From Whitmania pigra (lineage: Eukaryota > Annelida > Clitellata > Hirudinida > Haemopidae), in assembly GCA_021613335.1 (NCBI GenBank), contig JAJTWR010000308.1:3082001-3146000 (forward strand): a stretch of DNA of 64,000 nt. Reading direction: 5' to 3'. Numbering within the stretch: the first letter of the stretch is position 1; every line of letters starts with the position of its first letter. A model generated the notes under the pieces. It saw only the letters and a list, made by a program, of their open reading frames with translations. It searched no databases and was not told where the DNA came from. Positions 13,065 to 23,649 of this stretch are shown here, one piece after another. A program made the translations under genes and the position numbers.

Positions 13065-13500
13065 GTGGCCAATCACCTTTTTCCATTCCAAGTAAGGTCT
13101 CAGAACTCTTTAAATGGCAATTTTGCAATTTGCTACCTTACCTCCACCAACAATGTTAATCCAAAATCCCTAAATAAGTCGGAAACATTAAAAACCCAAA
13201 TAGCCCGAGAAAAAAAACACATAGAACGTAGCAAAAATAAGATTATACATACGCCTGCGTCGATGACTATCAAAAACATCCTCTATCAAAGCAACTATGC
13301 AAACCCTTTAAAAAAAGGCATTTTAAAGCCAGCTATGTCTGACCACTTCCATTATCTTTTATTTTAACACAAAGAACTCAAAAACACTCAGTCCCAAACT
13401 TAGACAGAAACTTTTCAAAAATAGAAATTAAAAAAAATAAAATGGATAGAGCTCATCTTGAATGGATCTATTTCAAATTTAGACTTACATAATTTCAAAT
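13065..13500 (+). mobile_element. non-LTR retrotransposon endonuclease fragment
   Basis: The open frame at 13065-13367 ends with ASMTIKNILYQSNYANP, then KKGILKPAMSDHFHYLLF. This lines up with the LINE endonuclease signature (S-A-T-x-I-D-N-I, then a short linker, then I-S-D-H-F-P), including the catalytic Asp-His pair. After the frame breaks, a further frame near 13378-13488 reads RNFSKIEIKKNKMDRAHLEWI, as expected for the linker after the endonuclease. The reverse transcriptase is absent. It is a decayed fragment just downstream of EMC2. Confidence 0.6.
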
Positions 13501-13580
13501 CAATTTGTACAAAACATGGCATTGTTACACATAACATGCAACAATAAGGCTCTGATGCTGAACCAAAAATTCAAGCAATT

Positions 13581-15800
13581 TCATGATCCAGGATTAACTT
13601 GAAGATTTTGAAAGAGAAGAGCCAATGATTCATTCTGTTCATTGTTTTCACAATCTTCGACATGAGAAACCTCCTACAGAAAGTAGTAAGTGAATTAATG
13701 ACACAGAAAAATAATTAATAATGCCTATGCCTCAAGTTGCACCAGATAAATTATCTACATGTTAAATTCATTTTATGTATCAATTCAGCACATTTATCAT
13801 AATTTGATGATAAGGCTAACCATGCCTCAGAACTTACATGCCAATAACCTGGGAGCCCACAAACTAGTAAGTTAATTATTAGAGCAAATATTCAGTTAAC
13901 GGAACTGAATAACTGAAGTTAAATGTTTAAGGGATTTCAGATACTTAAGGACGCAAATGGATACTTGGGCTTCTGGCTGTCTCGACTCTGAGACTGTTGA
14001 AGCTATTTGTTGGACTAGAATGTAGGGACATTGTGTATAAAAAAAGAATAATGCTGGTTCTCCCAAACAGACTCTTTGCCTTGGTGTCTATGCACCATCG
14101 ATTCAATGGCAGCTGGGCGGTCTCTTTTAGCACTACTAAAAGTCTCGCCAACAGAGATACTGAACAAAAGGAATAACAACCCTAATGACACAAGAAGCCC
14201 GGCTCAAATTAATTTAATTATTTTTGCAATAAAAACTTAATAGTTTATTGCTCGGTTATAACAATATGTGACTTAAAATATAAAATTTACAATCTCAAGC
14301 TTACTTCATATTTCTTCAAAACATTGCTCCAAGCAAAATTGGCATACTCCTGGTTTTTGTCCTTCTTTGACTTTGTACTGCTGCTCTTTTGAGCCAAATG
14401 TGATGCTGACTGTCATAACAAAAATTAATTTCATGAATTCTATCAAGGATGGAATGTATTCTAAGAAACGTCGCACCATGTATAAGCCAAATAATGACCG
14501 CATGTTATTGGGGTTGAGTTTCAGAGATTGGGCAAAATATTTTTTTGCTATCTCTAAATCATTTGTCCCACCCTGGGTATACTTGATCTGAAAGATGGCT
14601 TAAGGTTAAGTAGGATTTAAGTACCAAAATGGAATGGCTATGCATCACCTCAGCATATTTCTGATAAAACAAGTGATTGTAGGGATGTGCCAACAAAAGT
14701 TCTTCCATACAGAATGCTGCTTTTGCATAATCCATCTCTAACAAGTAGAGATCGCACAATTCCAACCAGGCTTCAAAATCACTCATGTACCTGGAAATTT
14801 ATGTAGCTTTATTGCTTAATGCTAAAACCTTAGCTAGGTGTTTTAATGAAATTAATCATAATAACACACCAATTACAACATCTCTTTAAGCAAAACTTTC
14901 CTACCTTTATCTAACAAATTTTTCAATGACAAAACAATGAAAACATCCTTAAATCAAGTAAATGTCATACTTTTGCAGGTAATCATTAAGTTCCTTTATG
15001 GCTTCAAAAATCTTGTTCTGAGCTCTGAGGATGGTTATCTTCCTTTTCCTTACAAGCTACCATTCAGAAGAATGAGATGATGCTCTCTGATACTCACAAT
15101 AAAAAAAATTACATACGGAATTGGTTTCATCTTTCTTCAATAATTCTCCGTAGAGTTCCAAAGCTTTCGTGTAGCTACAAAATATATACATTCCAAATAA
15201 ATTTGCAATATATAAACAATACTTAGCAAGCAGAATATGCTAAACTGACCAGCCATCAGCCTCAAATATTAAACCCTGTAAATATGCCACTCTGGAACTA
15301 CCTGGAAATTTCTCCTCAAGCAGATGAAAGCATTCCTGCAAGTACACAATAAAAGTCAGGAAATTTATTTTGTGACAAAAATGGGATTGCTTGAGAAGTA
15401 GTATTCTTGATATTAGTGTGGAAAATAGTAATGTTTTTAAAAATAATTTAAATAGTAAAGTACATTTGCAATCTTCATGTCTCCACAGTCACAGGCTGCA
15501 ATGCATACTTGTTCTAGTATGATCCACTCTAAAATTGAGTGAAACGTTAAAAATAAAAATATATTCAATAAGCTCATCAACATGACAATCACCTTCATTT
15601 CCAAGCTTGTGTCTACAATCACATAAACTGTTTCTCCATATTTCTAAGACCTCATCGCTTCTTCTTAATTGTTCCTCCCTGAATTTACGAATGCGATCTC
15701 GAGCCTCTAAGATACCAAATTTTTTAAATTTGTTAAACGGGAAATATAAAAAAATGCATGAGGGAACAAAAGCTAAACCTTTCCAACCCATAGAAGCCAT
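13581..15800 (-). CDS. EMC2: ER membrane protein complex subunit 2 (TTC35)
   Basis: EMC2 is the cytosolic TPR scaffold of the ER membrane complex, which inserts tail-anchored and multipass proteins. Ten exons join in phase: 15800-15779, 15706-15593, 15528-15464, 15335-15250, 15174-15117, 15056-14971, 14790-14649, 14587-14477, 14409-14305 and 13673-13581, for 293 residues (human 297). Recognisable segments are [19 protein letters not shown] near the start, [18 protein letters not shown], the TPR helix [20 protein letters not shown], and [20 protein letters not shown]. The C-terminal exon is acidic and poorly conserved. The first coding exon is only 22 bases (MASMGWK). Short exons and introns give a compact gene of about 2.2 kb. 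Confidence 0.94.
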
Positions 15801-16318
15801 TACCAGCCGATGTTAAATTTCTAGTAACAACACAGAACAAAAATCATGCTTATGATGTGGCAATGGTTCTTCGCTGTTATTTAACAAAAACTATCATGTA
15901 AATAAAAAATTTAACTAATATTTTAAAACAAATAAATACATTAAGTTCTCAATATTTTCTACAGAGTTAAACTCGTTTTAATTTTTTACCTTTAGCTACA
16001 AATTGAAATCTCGTATTATAAGATAAACACCGTACAAATAAATGAGAAACTACGAGAGACAAAGGCATTAATTACAGTTGGTTAACACCGTGTTTCACCG
16101 AAAATAAGACCGTTGAAATAAAACATCTTACGTTAATTTATGCTTCAACAGACGTGGTTAGGATTATTTTCTGGCATGTCTTATATTTTCATGTACAACA
16201 ATCTACCGGCACTTTTAATCGTTAACGGTACACAAATTATGTAACAGGAAACAATGAGTTATAATCAATAAAAGTAATGTTTTAGCTTAATATTAAAAAA
16301 CCCTTCAGTGAAGGGCCT

Positions 16319-16504
16319 TCAATTAGAGTATTTTAGAAAGATCCAGGGACGTAATTTGGGGGCAACGGCTGCAGTTTCAAATTTAAAAAATGACACATTA
16401 TCTAGTGTCCCAAAACGTCTAACGTCATCTGGTAAGTGAATGAGAGAATGCACATTGTAAACCAATAGATTTTTTTCCATACAAATTTCCAAATTCATTA
16501 ACAA
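16319..16504 (-). mobile_element. DNA transposon protein relic
   Basis: The open frame reads LLVYNVHSLIHLPDDVRRFG, then TLDNVSFFKFE. The pattern N-V-H-x-L-x-H-L, then V-R-x-F-G-x-L-D-x-x-S-x-F-x-F-E is one I associate with the C-terminal region of CACTA-like and related transposase-domain proteins. The rest of the element is not visible and the frame runs out on both sides, so this is a dead fragment. The family call comes from pattern memory only. Confidence 0.45.
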
Positions 16505-16795
16505 AATACTTCAAGAGTTGTGATGAATAATCGAATTATTCTAATTTGGGGTTAATAGTAATCTAACAGAAACTGTAAATACAAGTCTAGCTAGTTGACG
16601 TCTTTTAGTTCTCTTTGAAAAGTATGGTGATAAACTCATGTTTTTGAAAAATGTCGTTACTTAACCTTCTCTATAGCAAATGTGTCAAAAAAGCGATTAT
16701 TAAATTGATTAATTCACTTTCTCGGTGATCAACTCGTTCAACCCATATCATTTGTATCTTTGACATATCAACGAGCGACTTTCTCTCACGGGTCC

Positions 16796-16865
16796 CGTCT
16801 CTATCCCGGCATTTGCCCGGCCGTAACCCGCTGAACTGGGCAAATCGGGCAACCCGTCTAGAGAC
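16796..16865. repeat. GC-rich imperfect inverted repeat
   Basis: Left arm GTCTCTA, then CCCGGCATTTGCCC; right arm GGGCAAATCGGGC, then TAGAGAC. The arms pair with small bulges around a loop of about 18 bases. The GC content stands out sharply from the surroundings. It may be a fold-back element or a piece of a GC-rich repeat; flanking CACGGGTCC and CACGGGCCC form a short direct repeat. Confidence 0.45.
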
Positions 16866-17402
16866 CGCACGGGCCCCCGACTGGCTGTGCTTGCTGGGTA
16901 TCTGACTTCGGACCAATATAAACTTTAAATAGAAATACTGAACACTCAAAATGTGGCAAAAAACAATTTTACTTATTTTAATGTATTGTATAAGTCATGT
17001 AACGGTATCACGCCTAATTTAATTACAACAGCCTTTTTCGTCTTGCTTTTCGTCATCCTCTGAAATTTTTTCAAGAAGTATTTCTTTTCCGAATTCTTGG
17101 CTTACTCTCGGTAGTAATAACACATTTTTGACCCAGCTGAGTTTCGTCATCCTCAATTTGATGAAACTCGTATTCAAATTTTTATTTTTTATTTTTTTTA
17201 AAGGTTTGTATTCGTTTATTTTCAAAAAACTATATTCAAATAGCCAAAAAAATCACACCAAAAAAAGACTCACAAATTCATTAATGAACTATCCCAAGGG
17301 AATTAATTCCCGTCTAGGGGATAGGTTGTTTCAATTTGACAAATTTAAAGGGGAGTTTGAAAGGTGGTACGGGAAAATTCAGATCTCAATTGATTGGATG
17401 AT

Positions 17403-20186
17403 CTAAGATTGCAAGAGTGGTGATGATTTGAAAAACATATTATTAAAGGATGGAGGCAGCAAGTTATGTTCATAATTGTATATGAAGAGGCAAGTTTGGA
17501 ATTTATTGATCTGATATATATTTAGAAGTCCATTTGAAATAAAAAAGTTCTTTGTATGGGCACGTGGATGGAGACGAAATATAGTACGAATTATTCTTTT
17601 TTGGAGTGTAAGTAAGTGGATAAGTTTAGAGGGATAGGTAGAGGCCCAGGCGATATTACAATAGATGAGATAAGGATATATTAAAGAATAATAAAGCATA
17701 ATGAGAATTTTTTTATCAACAAATGAAGAGACCCTAGACATGATGCCAATGTTTTTTGAAATTTTGGAGGCAACGTAATTTATATGCAAAATCCAGTTTA
17801 ATCTATCATCGATAATAATGCCGAGGAATTTGGTAGAGGTGACATGTTTAATCTGTAAGTTGTTGATGCAAGGTTGAATACTATGGGTTCTGTCCTTATT
17901 TTTTGAGCAAAACAGCATAAAATTTGTCTTGTCGACATTTAAAGATAACTTATTGGCGCGAAACCAAGTGTCAACATTTGTTAACTCCCTATTGATGCTG
18001 ATAATTAAGTCATTGAGATTTTTGCCAGAAGCAAATACATTTGCATCGTCTGCGAATAATAAAAATGTAAGTAAAGATGATGAGTTATGTAAATCGTTAA
18101 TATAAATTATGAATAGCAAGGGGCCAAGAATAGACCCTTGAGGAACGCCACAAGCTACGTCACTAAACGAAGATTCAAACCCATTAAATTCTGTCAATTG
18201 TTTACGACCCGACAAATAACTGGTGAACCACTTCAAAACACAACCACGCAAACCGTAATGATAAAGTTTCGACAAAAGTATCTCATGATTTACGGTATCA
18301 AATGCCTTTGATAGATCGAGAAACACACCGATGGTGAACTCACCACGGTCCAGAGCGTCGGCAATTTTCGAATAAAGTAAGAGTAGAGGCATATATGCTG
18401 AGTGATTTTTTCGAAATCCGAATTGTTTGTTATTGAGCAGACTAAACCTTGATAAGAAGGATTCAACTCGACGATATACGGCCTTTTCGATAATTTTTGA
18501 AAAATATGGCAGAATCGAGATAGGTCTGTAATTGCAGATCCTGTTCAGATCACCGGATTTATGCAATGGAATCACTTTGGCCAATTTTAAGTCATCTGGT
18601 ACACTCCCCGTCGACAGTGAACAATTGATCAGAGAGCTGAGAATATTGGAGATCAATGGGATGAATTCGCCAGCAATACAAGGATCAATACCATCAAGAC
18701 CACAGCTATGGGAGGTCTTCAATTCTTTAACTATTTGGATGATCTCATCTGGCGAGACAGGGAAAAAAGACATTGTGGGAGTGGGAGATCTCGTAAGGAA
18801 TTCATGGAAGGATTTGGATGGAGGGATGATTTTCTTTGCCAAGTTTGGACCAAGATCGGAAAAATGTTTGTTGAATTGTTCAGCTATTTCAGTTGGGGAG
18901 TTTAGTTCGCTTCCGTCGTCTGAATAGAATATGTCGGGAGCTTCAACTGATTTGCTCCCTCTAGACAAAATACTTTTTATGATGTTCCAAGTTCCTTTTG
19001 GATTTCCCTGTTGTCTCAGGAATTTTGATGAGAAATGTTGGCGAATTATAGCTTGCTTGATAGTTTTGAATCTGTTTCTGTACTTTGTGAATTTGATCTT
19101 GTTTTCTGGAGTTGGATTCTTTAGATATGTCTTGTACAGTTTGCTTTTTACTCTGCAAGATTTTAGGAGGGCGGGGGTCATCCATTCTTGTTTTTTAATT
19201 CTGGATTGAGAACCGACAGTTGTCAAGGGAAAACAATGATTGTATAGACTTTGATATTTCGATAGAAAAAGTTTGTAGGCATGAGATATATTTTGGGATT
19301 CACATTCTCTGGTCACATCAGACCAGTCCACCTCAGTCAAGCATTCTTTAAATTTCAGTTTTGTTTGTCTATCTTGTTTTCTGTGTAGCTTTGGGGGCTC
19401 CACTATTTTAATAGTCTCATGTAGTTTGATGTTGATGTGGAGAGGGAAGTGATCCGAAATATCATCAATAATTATCTTGGAGATGCATTTGCTGAGAGAG
19501 ATATTTGTGAAAATATTGTCTATAAGAGTGGCAGATAAGGGTCCAATTCTTGTGGGTTTGAGGAACACAGGCATCATGAAAAAGGAGTGGAGGATGTTTA
19601 AAAATTCATTAGTGGGTTGACTGCTTTCAATTGCTAATAGGTTAATGTTGAAGTCGCCCATTATTATGGTCTTTTTGTTGTCTTTAATCGTATAAGACAA
19701 GAATTCTGAAAACTCTTTGTTAAAAGATTTTAAGCTGTTTCCAGGTGGGCGATAAATAATTGCGACAACAATGTTTTCCCTTCTACGTTGGCTGATTGAG
19801 ATTAGTTGATATTCAAAACCTTCAAATTTCCAGTTGGTCGTGTCAATGAGATTGAATTTAATATTGTCTTGGATGAAAAAACCAACGCCTCCTCCTAGGC
19901 CACGGTCCCTGTTTTTTAAAACAAATTTGTAACCATCAATAGCAGGAATAGTATCACCATTTTTCAGCCAAGTTTCACTGACGCCGAGGATTTCTGCATG
20001 ATAAGAAGATAACAGCAATTCTACTTCCTGGAGTTTATTTAAGATGCTTCTGCAGTTAATGTGCATTAGGGAAAGATCTGAGTTACAAATTTTGGCCATA
20101 TTTTTAGTTGTAACATAATTGCCAACCTCGTAGAATTCCGGCAGGTAGGCATCCGGGTCAGATGAAGAAAAATCAAAGTCAGCCAT
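17403..20186 (-). CDS. LINE ORF2: AP-type endonuclease and reverse transcriptase
   Basis: 927 residues without a break. The N-terminal third is an APE-like endonuclease (MHINCRSILNK, GVSETWL, GGGVGFFI, IIMGDFNINLL, ISDHFPLHI). The middle is a reverse transcriptase: VIPLHKSGD, NYRPISILP, FLDLSKAFDTVNH, GVPQGSILGPLLFI and the catalytic box FADDANVF (FADD in place of YADD, common in this group). The C-terminal third matches the CR1/Jockey region (VDKTNFMLF, LGIIIDDRLNW, ILIMLYYSLIYPYL). No gag-type zinc knuckle or RNase H was seen. All catalytic motifs are present, so it may still be active. The start ATG at 20186 overlaps the stop of the upstream small ORF. Confidence 0.92.
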   Translation of the reverse strand: MADFDFSSSDPDAYLPEFYEVGNYVTTKNMAKICNSDLSLMHINCRSILNKLQEVELLLSSYHAEILGVSETWLKNGDTIPAIDGYKFVLKNRDRGLGGGVGFFIQDNIKFNLIDTTNWKFEGFEYQLISISQRRRENIVVAIIYRPPGNSLKSFNKEFSEFLSYTIKDNKKTIIMGDFNINLLAIESSQPTNEFLNILHSFFMMPVFLKPTRIGPLSATLIDNIFTNISLSKCISKIIIDDISDHFPLHINIKLHETIKIVEPPKLHRKQDRQTKLKFKECLTEVDWSDVTRECESQNISHAYKLFLSKYQSLYNHCFPLTTVGSQSRIKKQEWMTPALLKSCRVKSKLYKTYLKNPTPENKIKFTKYRNRFKTIKQAIIRQHFSSKFLRQQGNPKGTWNIIKSILSRGSKSVEAPDIFYSDDGSELNSPTEIAEQFNKHFSDLGPNLAKKIIPPSKSFHEFLTRSPTPTMSFFPVSPDEIIQIVKELKTSHSCGLDGIDPCIAGEFIPLISNILSSLINCSLSTGSVPDDLKLAKVIPLHKSGDLNRICNYRPISILPYFSKIIEKAVYRRVESFLSRFSLLNNKQFGFRKNHSAYMPLLLLYSKIADALDRGEFTIGVFLDLSKAFDTVNHEILLSKLYHYGLRGCVLKWFTSYLSGRKQLTEFNGFESSFSDVACGVPQGSILGPLLFIIYINDLHNSSSLLTFLLFADDANVFASGKNLNDLIISINRELTNVDTWFRANKLSLNVDKTNFMLFCSKNKDRTHSIQPCINNLQIKHVTSTKFLGIIIDDRLNWILHINYVASKISKNIGIMSRVSSFVDKKILIMLYYSLIYPYLIYCNIAWASTYPSKLIHLLTLQKRIIRTIFRLHPRAHTKNFFISNGLLNIYQINKFQTCLFIYNYEHNLLPPSFNNMFFKSSPLLQS

Positions 20187-20385
20187 TTCTCAAACTTTTC
20201 TCGAACTTGTGGTCCCTCCCCACAACAGATGTAACATAAATCGTATTCACATCAGCCAAAACTGTTGAAACATGGTCTAAGTTCACGGGATCAATAGCGG
20301 AGACAAATATAACTGAAAGTTTATCTTCTTCAATAAACAGAGACTCCACGATGAGAGGAAAAGAAAAGCAAAACACCAACATCAA
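20179..20385 (-). CDS. small middle ORF of the LINE
   Basis: 68 codons starting 12 bases after the ORF1 stop. Its TGA lies inside the first codons of ORF2 (ATGGCTGA), so the two overlap by eight bases. The N-terminus is hydrophobic (MLVFCFSFPLIVESLF), the rest mixed. It could be a leaky or terminating-reinitiating leader that lets ribosomes reach ORF2, or just an open spacer. No domain is recognised. Confidence 0.4.
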   Translation of the reverse strand: MMLVFCFSFPLIVESLFIEEDKLSVIFVSAIDPVNLDHVSTVLADVNTIYVTSVVGRDHKFEKSLRNG

Positions 20386-20397
20386 AACAAAAAGAAG

Positions 20398-21153
20398 TTA
20401 GTATTTTTCCAGGTCAAGGAGGTTTTGAACTCGAGTTGGCCCTGAGTTCTCACCTCTCTTCAAGTAGACGTGACCATTCCATGACCATGCTGATAAAAGT
20501 TTTTTGTCCTTTACAAGTTTCCTGGCTCTAGCAAAGATTTCTGAGTTTGGCTTGGTTAAGTGTTCGTTGATGTAGATCTTTGATGTTCTATCCTTGTGCA
20601 GGGCTTTTCTCAGAGCATAGACTCTATCTCTGACCATCTTTGAAGCGAAGGTGACAACTATTGGGCGAGGGCCACTTTTGCTGGGAATCCTGTAGCCAGA
20701 GTGTATGTCGCCCTCTGAGATATTTGCGCCAAGTTTTGAGTTGCAGCAATTGATAATTGCCTGGACTGTATCTCTTCGATTCATTCCCCGCTCCCGACTC
20801 GTCCCGTCACCGGAGGATGTAGCGACCACTTCAGCCAAAGACGCATCAGGCAATCCATAGATTACTAGATTGTTGGCTCTCAACTGTGTTTCGACTGCGT
20901 CTATCCTCGCCTTGAGGCGAATGTTTTCCTCGCTGAGCTCGCTCACTTTACCAATCAATGTTTTCATCTCCTCCTTGACCGCAGATTTAACCAGACCAGG
21001 CATCTCTTCTCTGATCATCTCCCTTATAGATTTCAAAATCTTTGCTTTGATTTTGTCAGCCAAATTGTCAACCGTAGCCTCATCGAACTCCTCGCACTTT
21101 GCATTCTTGCGCGACATTTTACAGGGGAGTGTCGAATCGCGAAAACTAAACAA
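20398..21153 (-). CDS. LINE ORF1, RNA-binding L1-ORF1-like protein
   Basis: 251 residues. Residues about 45-90 form a heptad-like coiled coil (LIGKVSELSEENIRLKARID). It is followed by an RRM-like core, NNLVIYGLP, and the C-terminal segment RPIVVTFASKMVRDRVY, then SKIYINEHLTKPNSEIFARA. This matches the transposase-22/L1 ORF1 type of nucleic-acid chaperone that coats LINE RNA. An internal ATG 12 codons downstream (MSRKNAKCEE) is an alternative start. Confidence 0.85.
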   Translation of the reverse strand: MFSFRDSTLPCKMSRKNAKCEEFDEATVDNLADKIKAKILKSIREMIREEMPGLVKSAVKEEMKTLIGKVSELSEENIRLKARIDAVETQLRANNLVIYGLPDASLAEVVATSSGDGTSRERGMNRRDTVQAIINCCNSKLGANISEGDIHSGYRIPSKSGPRPIVVTFASKMVRDRVYALRKALHKDRTSKIYINEHLTKPNSEIFARARKLVKDKKLLSAWSWNGHVYLKRGENSGPTRVQNLLDLEKY

Positions 21154-21518
21154 TGGAACAAAAGAAAGCCACGCAAAAATAATCCACTGGTATCGAAAAA
21201 TTTAAGCACTGGCAGAAGCGGAGGACGACGACGAGTCAAATGATACTAATTTTATCGAGTTTTTTCTAAGAAAAACACTAGAATAAACCAAATTAATAGC
21301 AATCCCCGACATTTGACCCTTCCCACTCGCTCGCTCGCTTGGTTTCATTTCCCATGTTTTTCACATCATTTTCAAATTGTTGAATCAAATAAGATGCTAT
21401 CAAATCAATAGTAGTTTTCTATTAATATGTGGATGAGTTGAAAGCCTTCTCTAGCACTTTTTCCACTATATTAGAAAAACAAGATTTATATGTATTAAGT
21501 GTTACAGGAATAGGCTTG

Positions 21519-21589
21519 CAGGTTGGCCTAATGGGTTACGTTTCTGTAATGGCAACAGTCGTAATGTGTCGTGTTCGAAACCCAGCCTG
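21519..21589 (+). repeat. tRNA-like SINE head
   Basis: A 71-base segment whose ends CAGGTTG and CAGCCTG pair over seven positions, like a tRNA acceptor stem. It contains an A-box match, TGGCCTAATGG, and a B-box-like TGTTCGAAACC, so it could carry an internal pol III promoter. D and anticodon arms are poor, so it is not a functional tRNA. A GC-rich tail follows to about 21660. A partial relative lies at 30055-30130. Confidence 0.55.
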
Positions 21590-21875
21590 CACTGCCGCCA
21601 GAGCTAGGAATCGACCGGGGACCCCGACCCCGGCCTCGGAAAATTTAAGACGGGAAATGTCGTAAAACATGTATAAGAAATTTAGACAATTTTTTTAAAA
21701 TGCGAACATCTATTCCATGTCTGAATCCAACTTATCATAAAATCTCTCATTTGAAGGAATAAGATCATCAGGTGTTAGTCATAAAAGTTCTTGAGAGAGG
21801 CTAGGATTTGAACTTCTAATGGAATCGCACCAGGGCCAAAGTCTATCGACGCCTGGTAATAATAATTCATGATAA

Positions 21876-22304
<429 letters not shown>

Positions 22305-22390
22305 GCGCCGAGTGTCTCTGGCACAGTCATTTCACTTACACAATTTTTCTTATACTTATTCTCTTGTTCTATCTCTGCCTTCTAAGATAC

Positions 22391-22480
22391 TGGGATGTCG
22401 TTTCAGCTTTTTCCAAGGAGCAGACCCTCGTAAAACCTTTAGAGATTACCTTTTCCTTCTATAAACTAAAGTCAAGCGAT
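22391..22480 (+). repeat. dispersed repeat copy B
   Basis: Matches the segment at 5599-5690 in ordered blocks (GGGATGTC, TTTTTCCAAGG, ACCCTCG, then TCTATAAACTAAAGTCA). It lies about 90 bp after the H4 stop. The hairpin in copy A is not preserved here. Confidence 0.45.
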
Positions 22481-22756
22481 CCAAAAAAGTCTGAACTTCT
22501 CTTGATACTTTAATTAAGGTTTATAACCAAAGATAATTAATGAAGGAATACTAAACATAAGATTTATATGAGTCTTGAAATGATGGAATTATAGCCAAAC
22601 AATTCATCATTGAATTTGCGTGCTAGCGTTGAAAATAGTTTTAAGAAGTTAAAGCAAAGCATATAATTATGACTGTTAGTACGTCAGAAAGTACGTTCAA
22701 AATTTTAACAGGAAGAGAATTTATAACCTGAACATTTCTTTGAGGCCACCAAAAGT

Positions 22757-22927
22757 AGTTCCACCAGAGGGCATGGATGTAGGCTTTATAGGAAGGTAAC
22801 GGGCACCCTAAAGAATAATTACTTCAGAACCAGAGTAATTAATCTTTGGAATAAGCTTGATGAGCAAACAATATATTCAGATTCGGTAGAAATATTTAAA
22901 ATACGACTATCGAAGTTTGGATACTGA
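22757..22927 (+). mobile_element. LINE reverse transcriptase C-terminal fragment
   Basis: One frame reads SSTRGHGCRLYRK, then NYFRTRVINLWNKLDEQTI, then SVEIFKIRLSKFGY and a stop. This is the typical end of CR1/Jockey ORF2 proteins (R-G-H, F-x-x-R-V-x-N-x-W-N-x-L, S-V-x-x-F-K-x-x-L). The upstream catalytic domain is missing, so it is a 5'-truncated relic. It is unrelated in orientation to the intact LINE at 17-21 kb. Confidence 0.75.
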
Positions 22928-23274
22928 ATTAAACAATTAGGAGTGGCTTATCACATAGACATTATTCTCTTTAAACCACCATAAATTAATGCTATGTTAT
23001 GTTATAATTTCTTTGTAGGGACAGCTGGAAATAGAAATTATCGGGAACCGACCGCCTTTTCGCGACCGCGGTTTGGTCCGCAGTTCAAATTGCTTTGCGA
23101 GTTCGCAGTCGGCCCCTTTCTCCCGACAACATCCCGTCTATCGGCCAATGATATGGCCCCGTCGTTCGGTGGACCATTCAAACCGGAGACCGACGGCTTT
23201 CCTCGGCTTTCCTGCAGTAGCCTCTTAAGACTTCTGGCTCTTCATATGCCAGATCCAGATTGAAGCCGCTTCCT

Positions 23275-23510
23275 TGTCACAGTCTTTGTTCTCGCTTGGC
23301 GAGGAAAGCCGACCTGCCAACTACACTCCTTGCGCCAATCTCGATGGGGAAGGGGTCTGACCAGTGTCCTCTCGTTTCTAGGTCCATCGTTAGATCTGCA
23401 TACTTGTTTGCTTTGAGCGCATTGCTGTATTGTAGCCTGTCCTCTCTTTGTATGAGGGAATGCAGCAGGTATAGTGTTTTGGGACATCTTTTGTATGGGA
23501 GATAGGGAAC
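23275..23510 (-). mobile_element. decayed retroelement-like protein segment
   Basis: A minus-strand frame reads RCPKTLYLLHSLIQREDRLQ, then ALKANKYADLTMDLETRGHW, then IEIGARSVVGRSAFLAKREQRL and TGA. I recall similar segments (K-Y-x-D-L, G-H, E-I-G-A-R-G) near reverse-transcriptase ORFs in invertebrate genomes. No intact start or catalytic domain is seen. The GC-rich stretch 23040-23240 just left of it is probably part of the same insertion. Confidence 0.4.
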
Positions 23511-23649
23511 TCCATTGGGGCCTAGCGCTGATCGGTTTTCCCGCTTTCCTTCTCAACTCCTCTCACCTCCTCGAACGAAGAAGAATTCAAGCAAAAGGGA
23601 CTGGTCGGCGGCACCGCCGGGATGTCAGACCTTTTCTGTAGAGACTCAT

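Larger units (their letters stand above)
15801..17180. other. intergenic region with transposon relics
   Basis: Mostly AT-rich. It contains the transposase-like relic at 16319-16504, a GC-rich imperfect hairpin at 16796-16865, and a small perfect palindrome near 16299-16314 (CCCTTCAGTGAAGGG). Near 17139-17036 (-), after an AG, an open stretch reads VKNVLLLPRVSQEFGKEI and ends DEKGCCN at a stop. This might be a terminal exon of an unknown gene, but it has no supporting context. Confidence 0.45.
17181..21240 (-). mobile_element. near-complete CR1/Jockey-like LINE
   Basis: A LINE read right to left: short 5' leader (about 21240-21154), ORF1 (21153-20398), a small middle ORF (20385-20179), ORF2 with endonuclease and reverse transcriptase (20186-17403), and a 3' UTR of about 200 bp. 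The UTR ends in an A-rich stretch (17203-17181 on the minus strand), with an AATAAA just before it near 17220. All ORFs are intact, so the insertion is probably young. I found no clear target-site duplication, so both outer ends are approximate. It sits between EMC2 and histone H4. Confidence 0.85.

Noticed and set aside
18532..19209. Plus-strand open frames within the LINE
   Set aside because: Antisense shadows of LINE ORF2, which carries clear endonuclease and reverse transcriptase motifs on the other strand.
22305..22460. Histone 3' stem-loop after H4
   Set aside because: I looked for a 6-bp stem with a four-base loop of the histone type and found none that fits.
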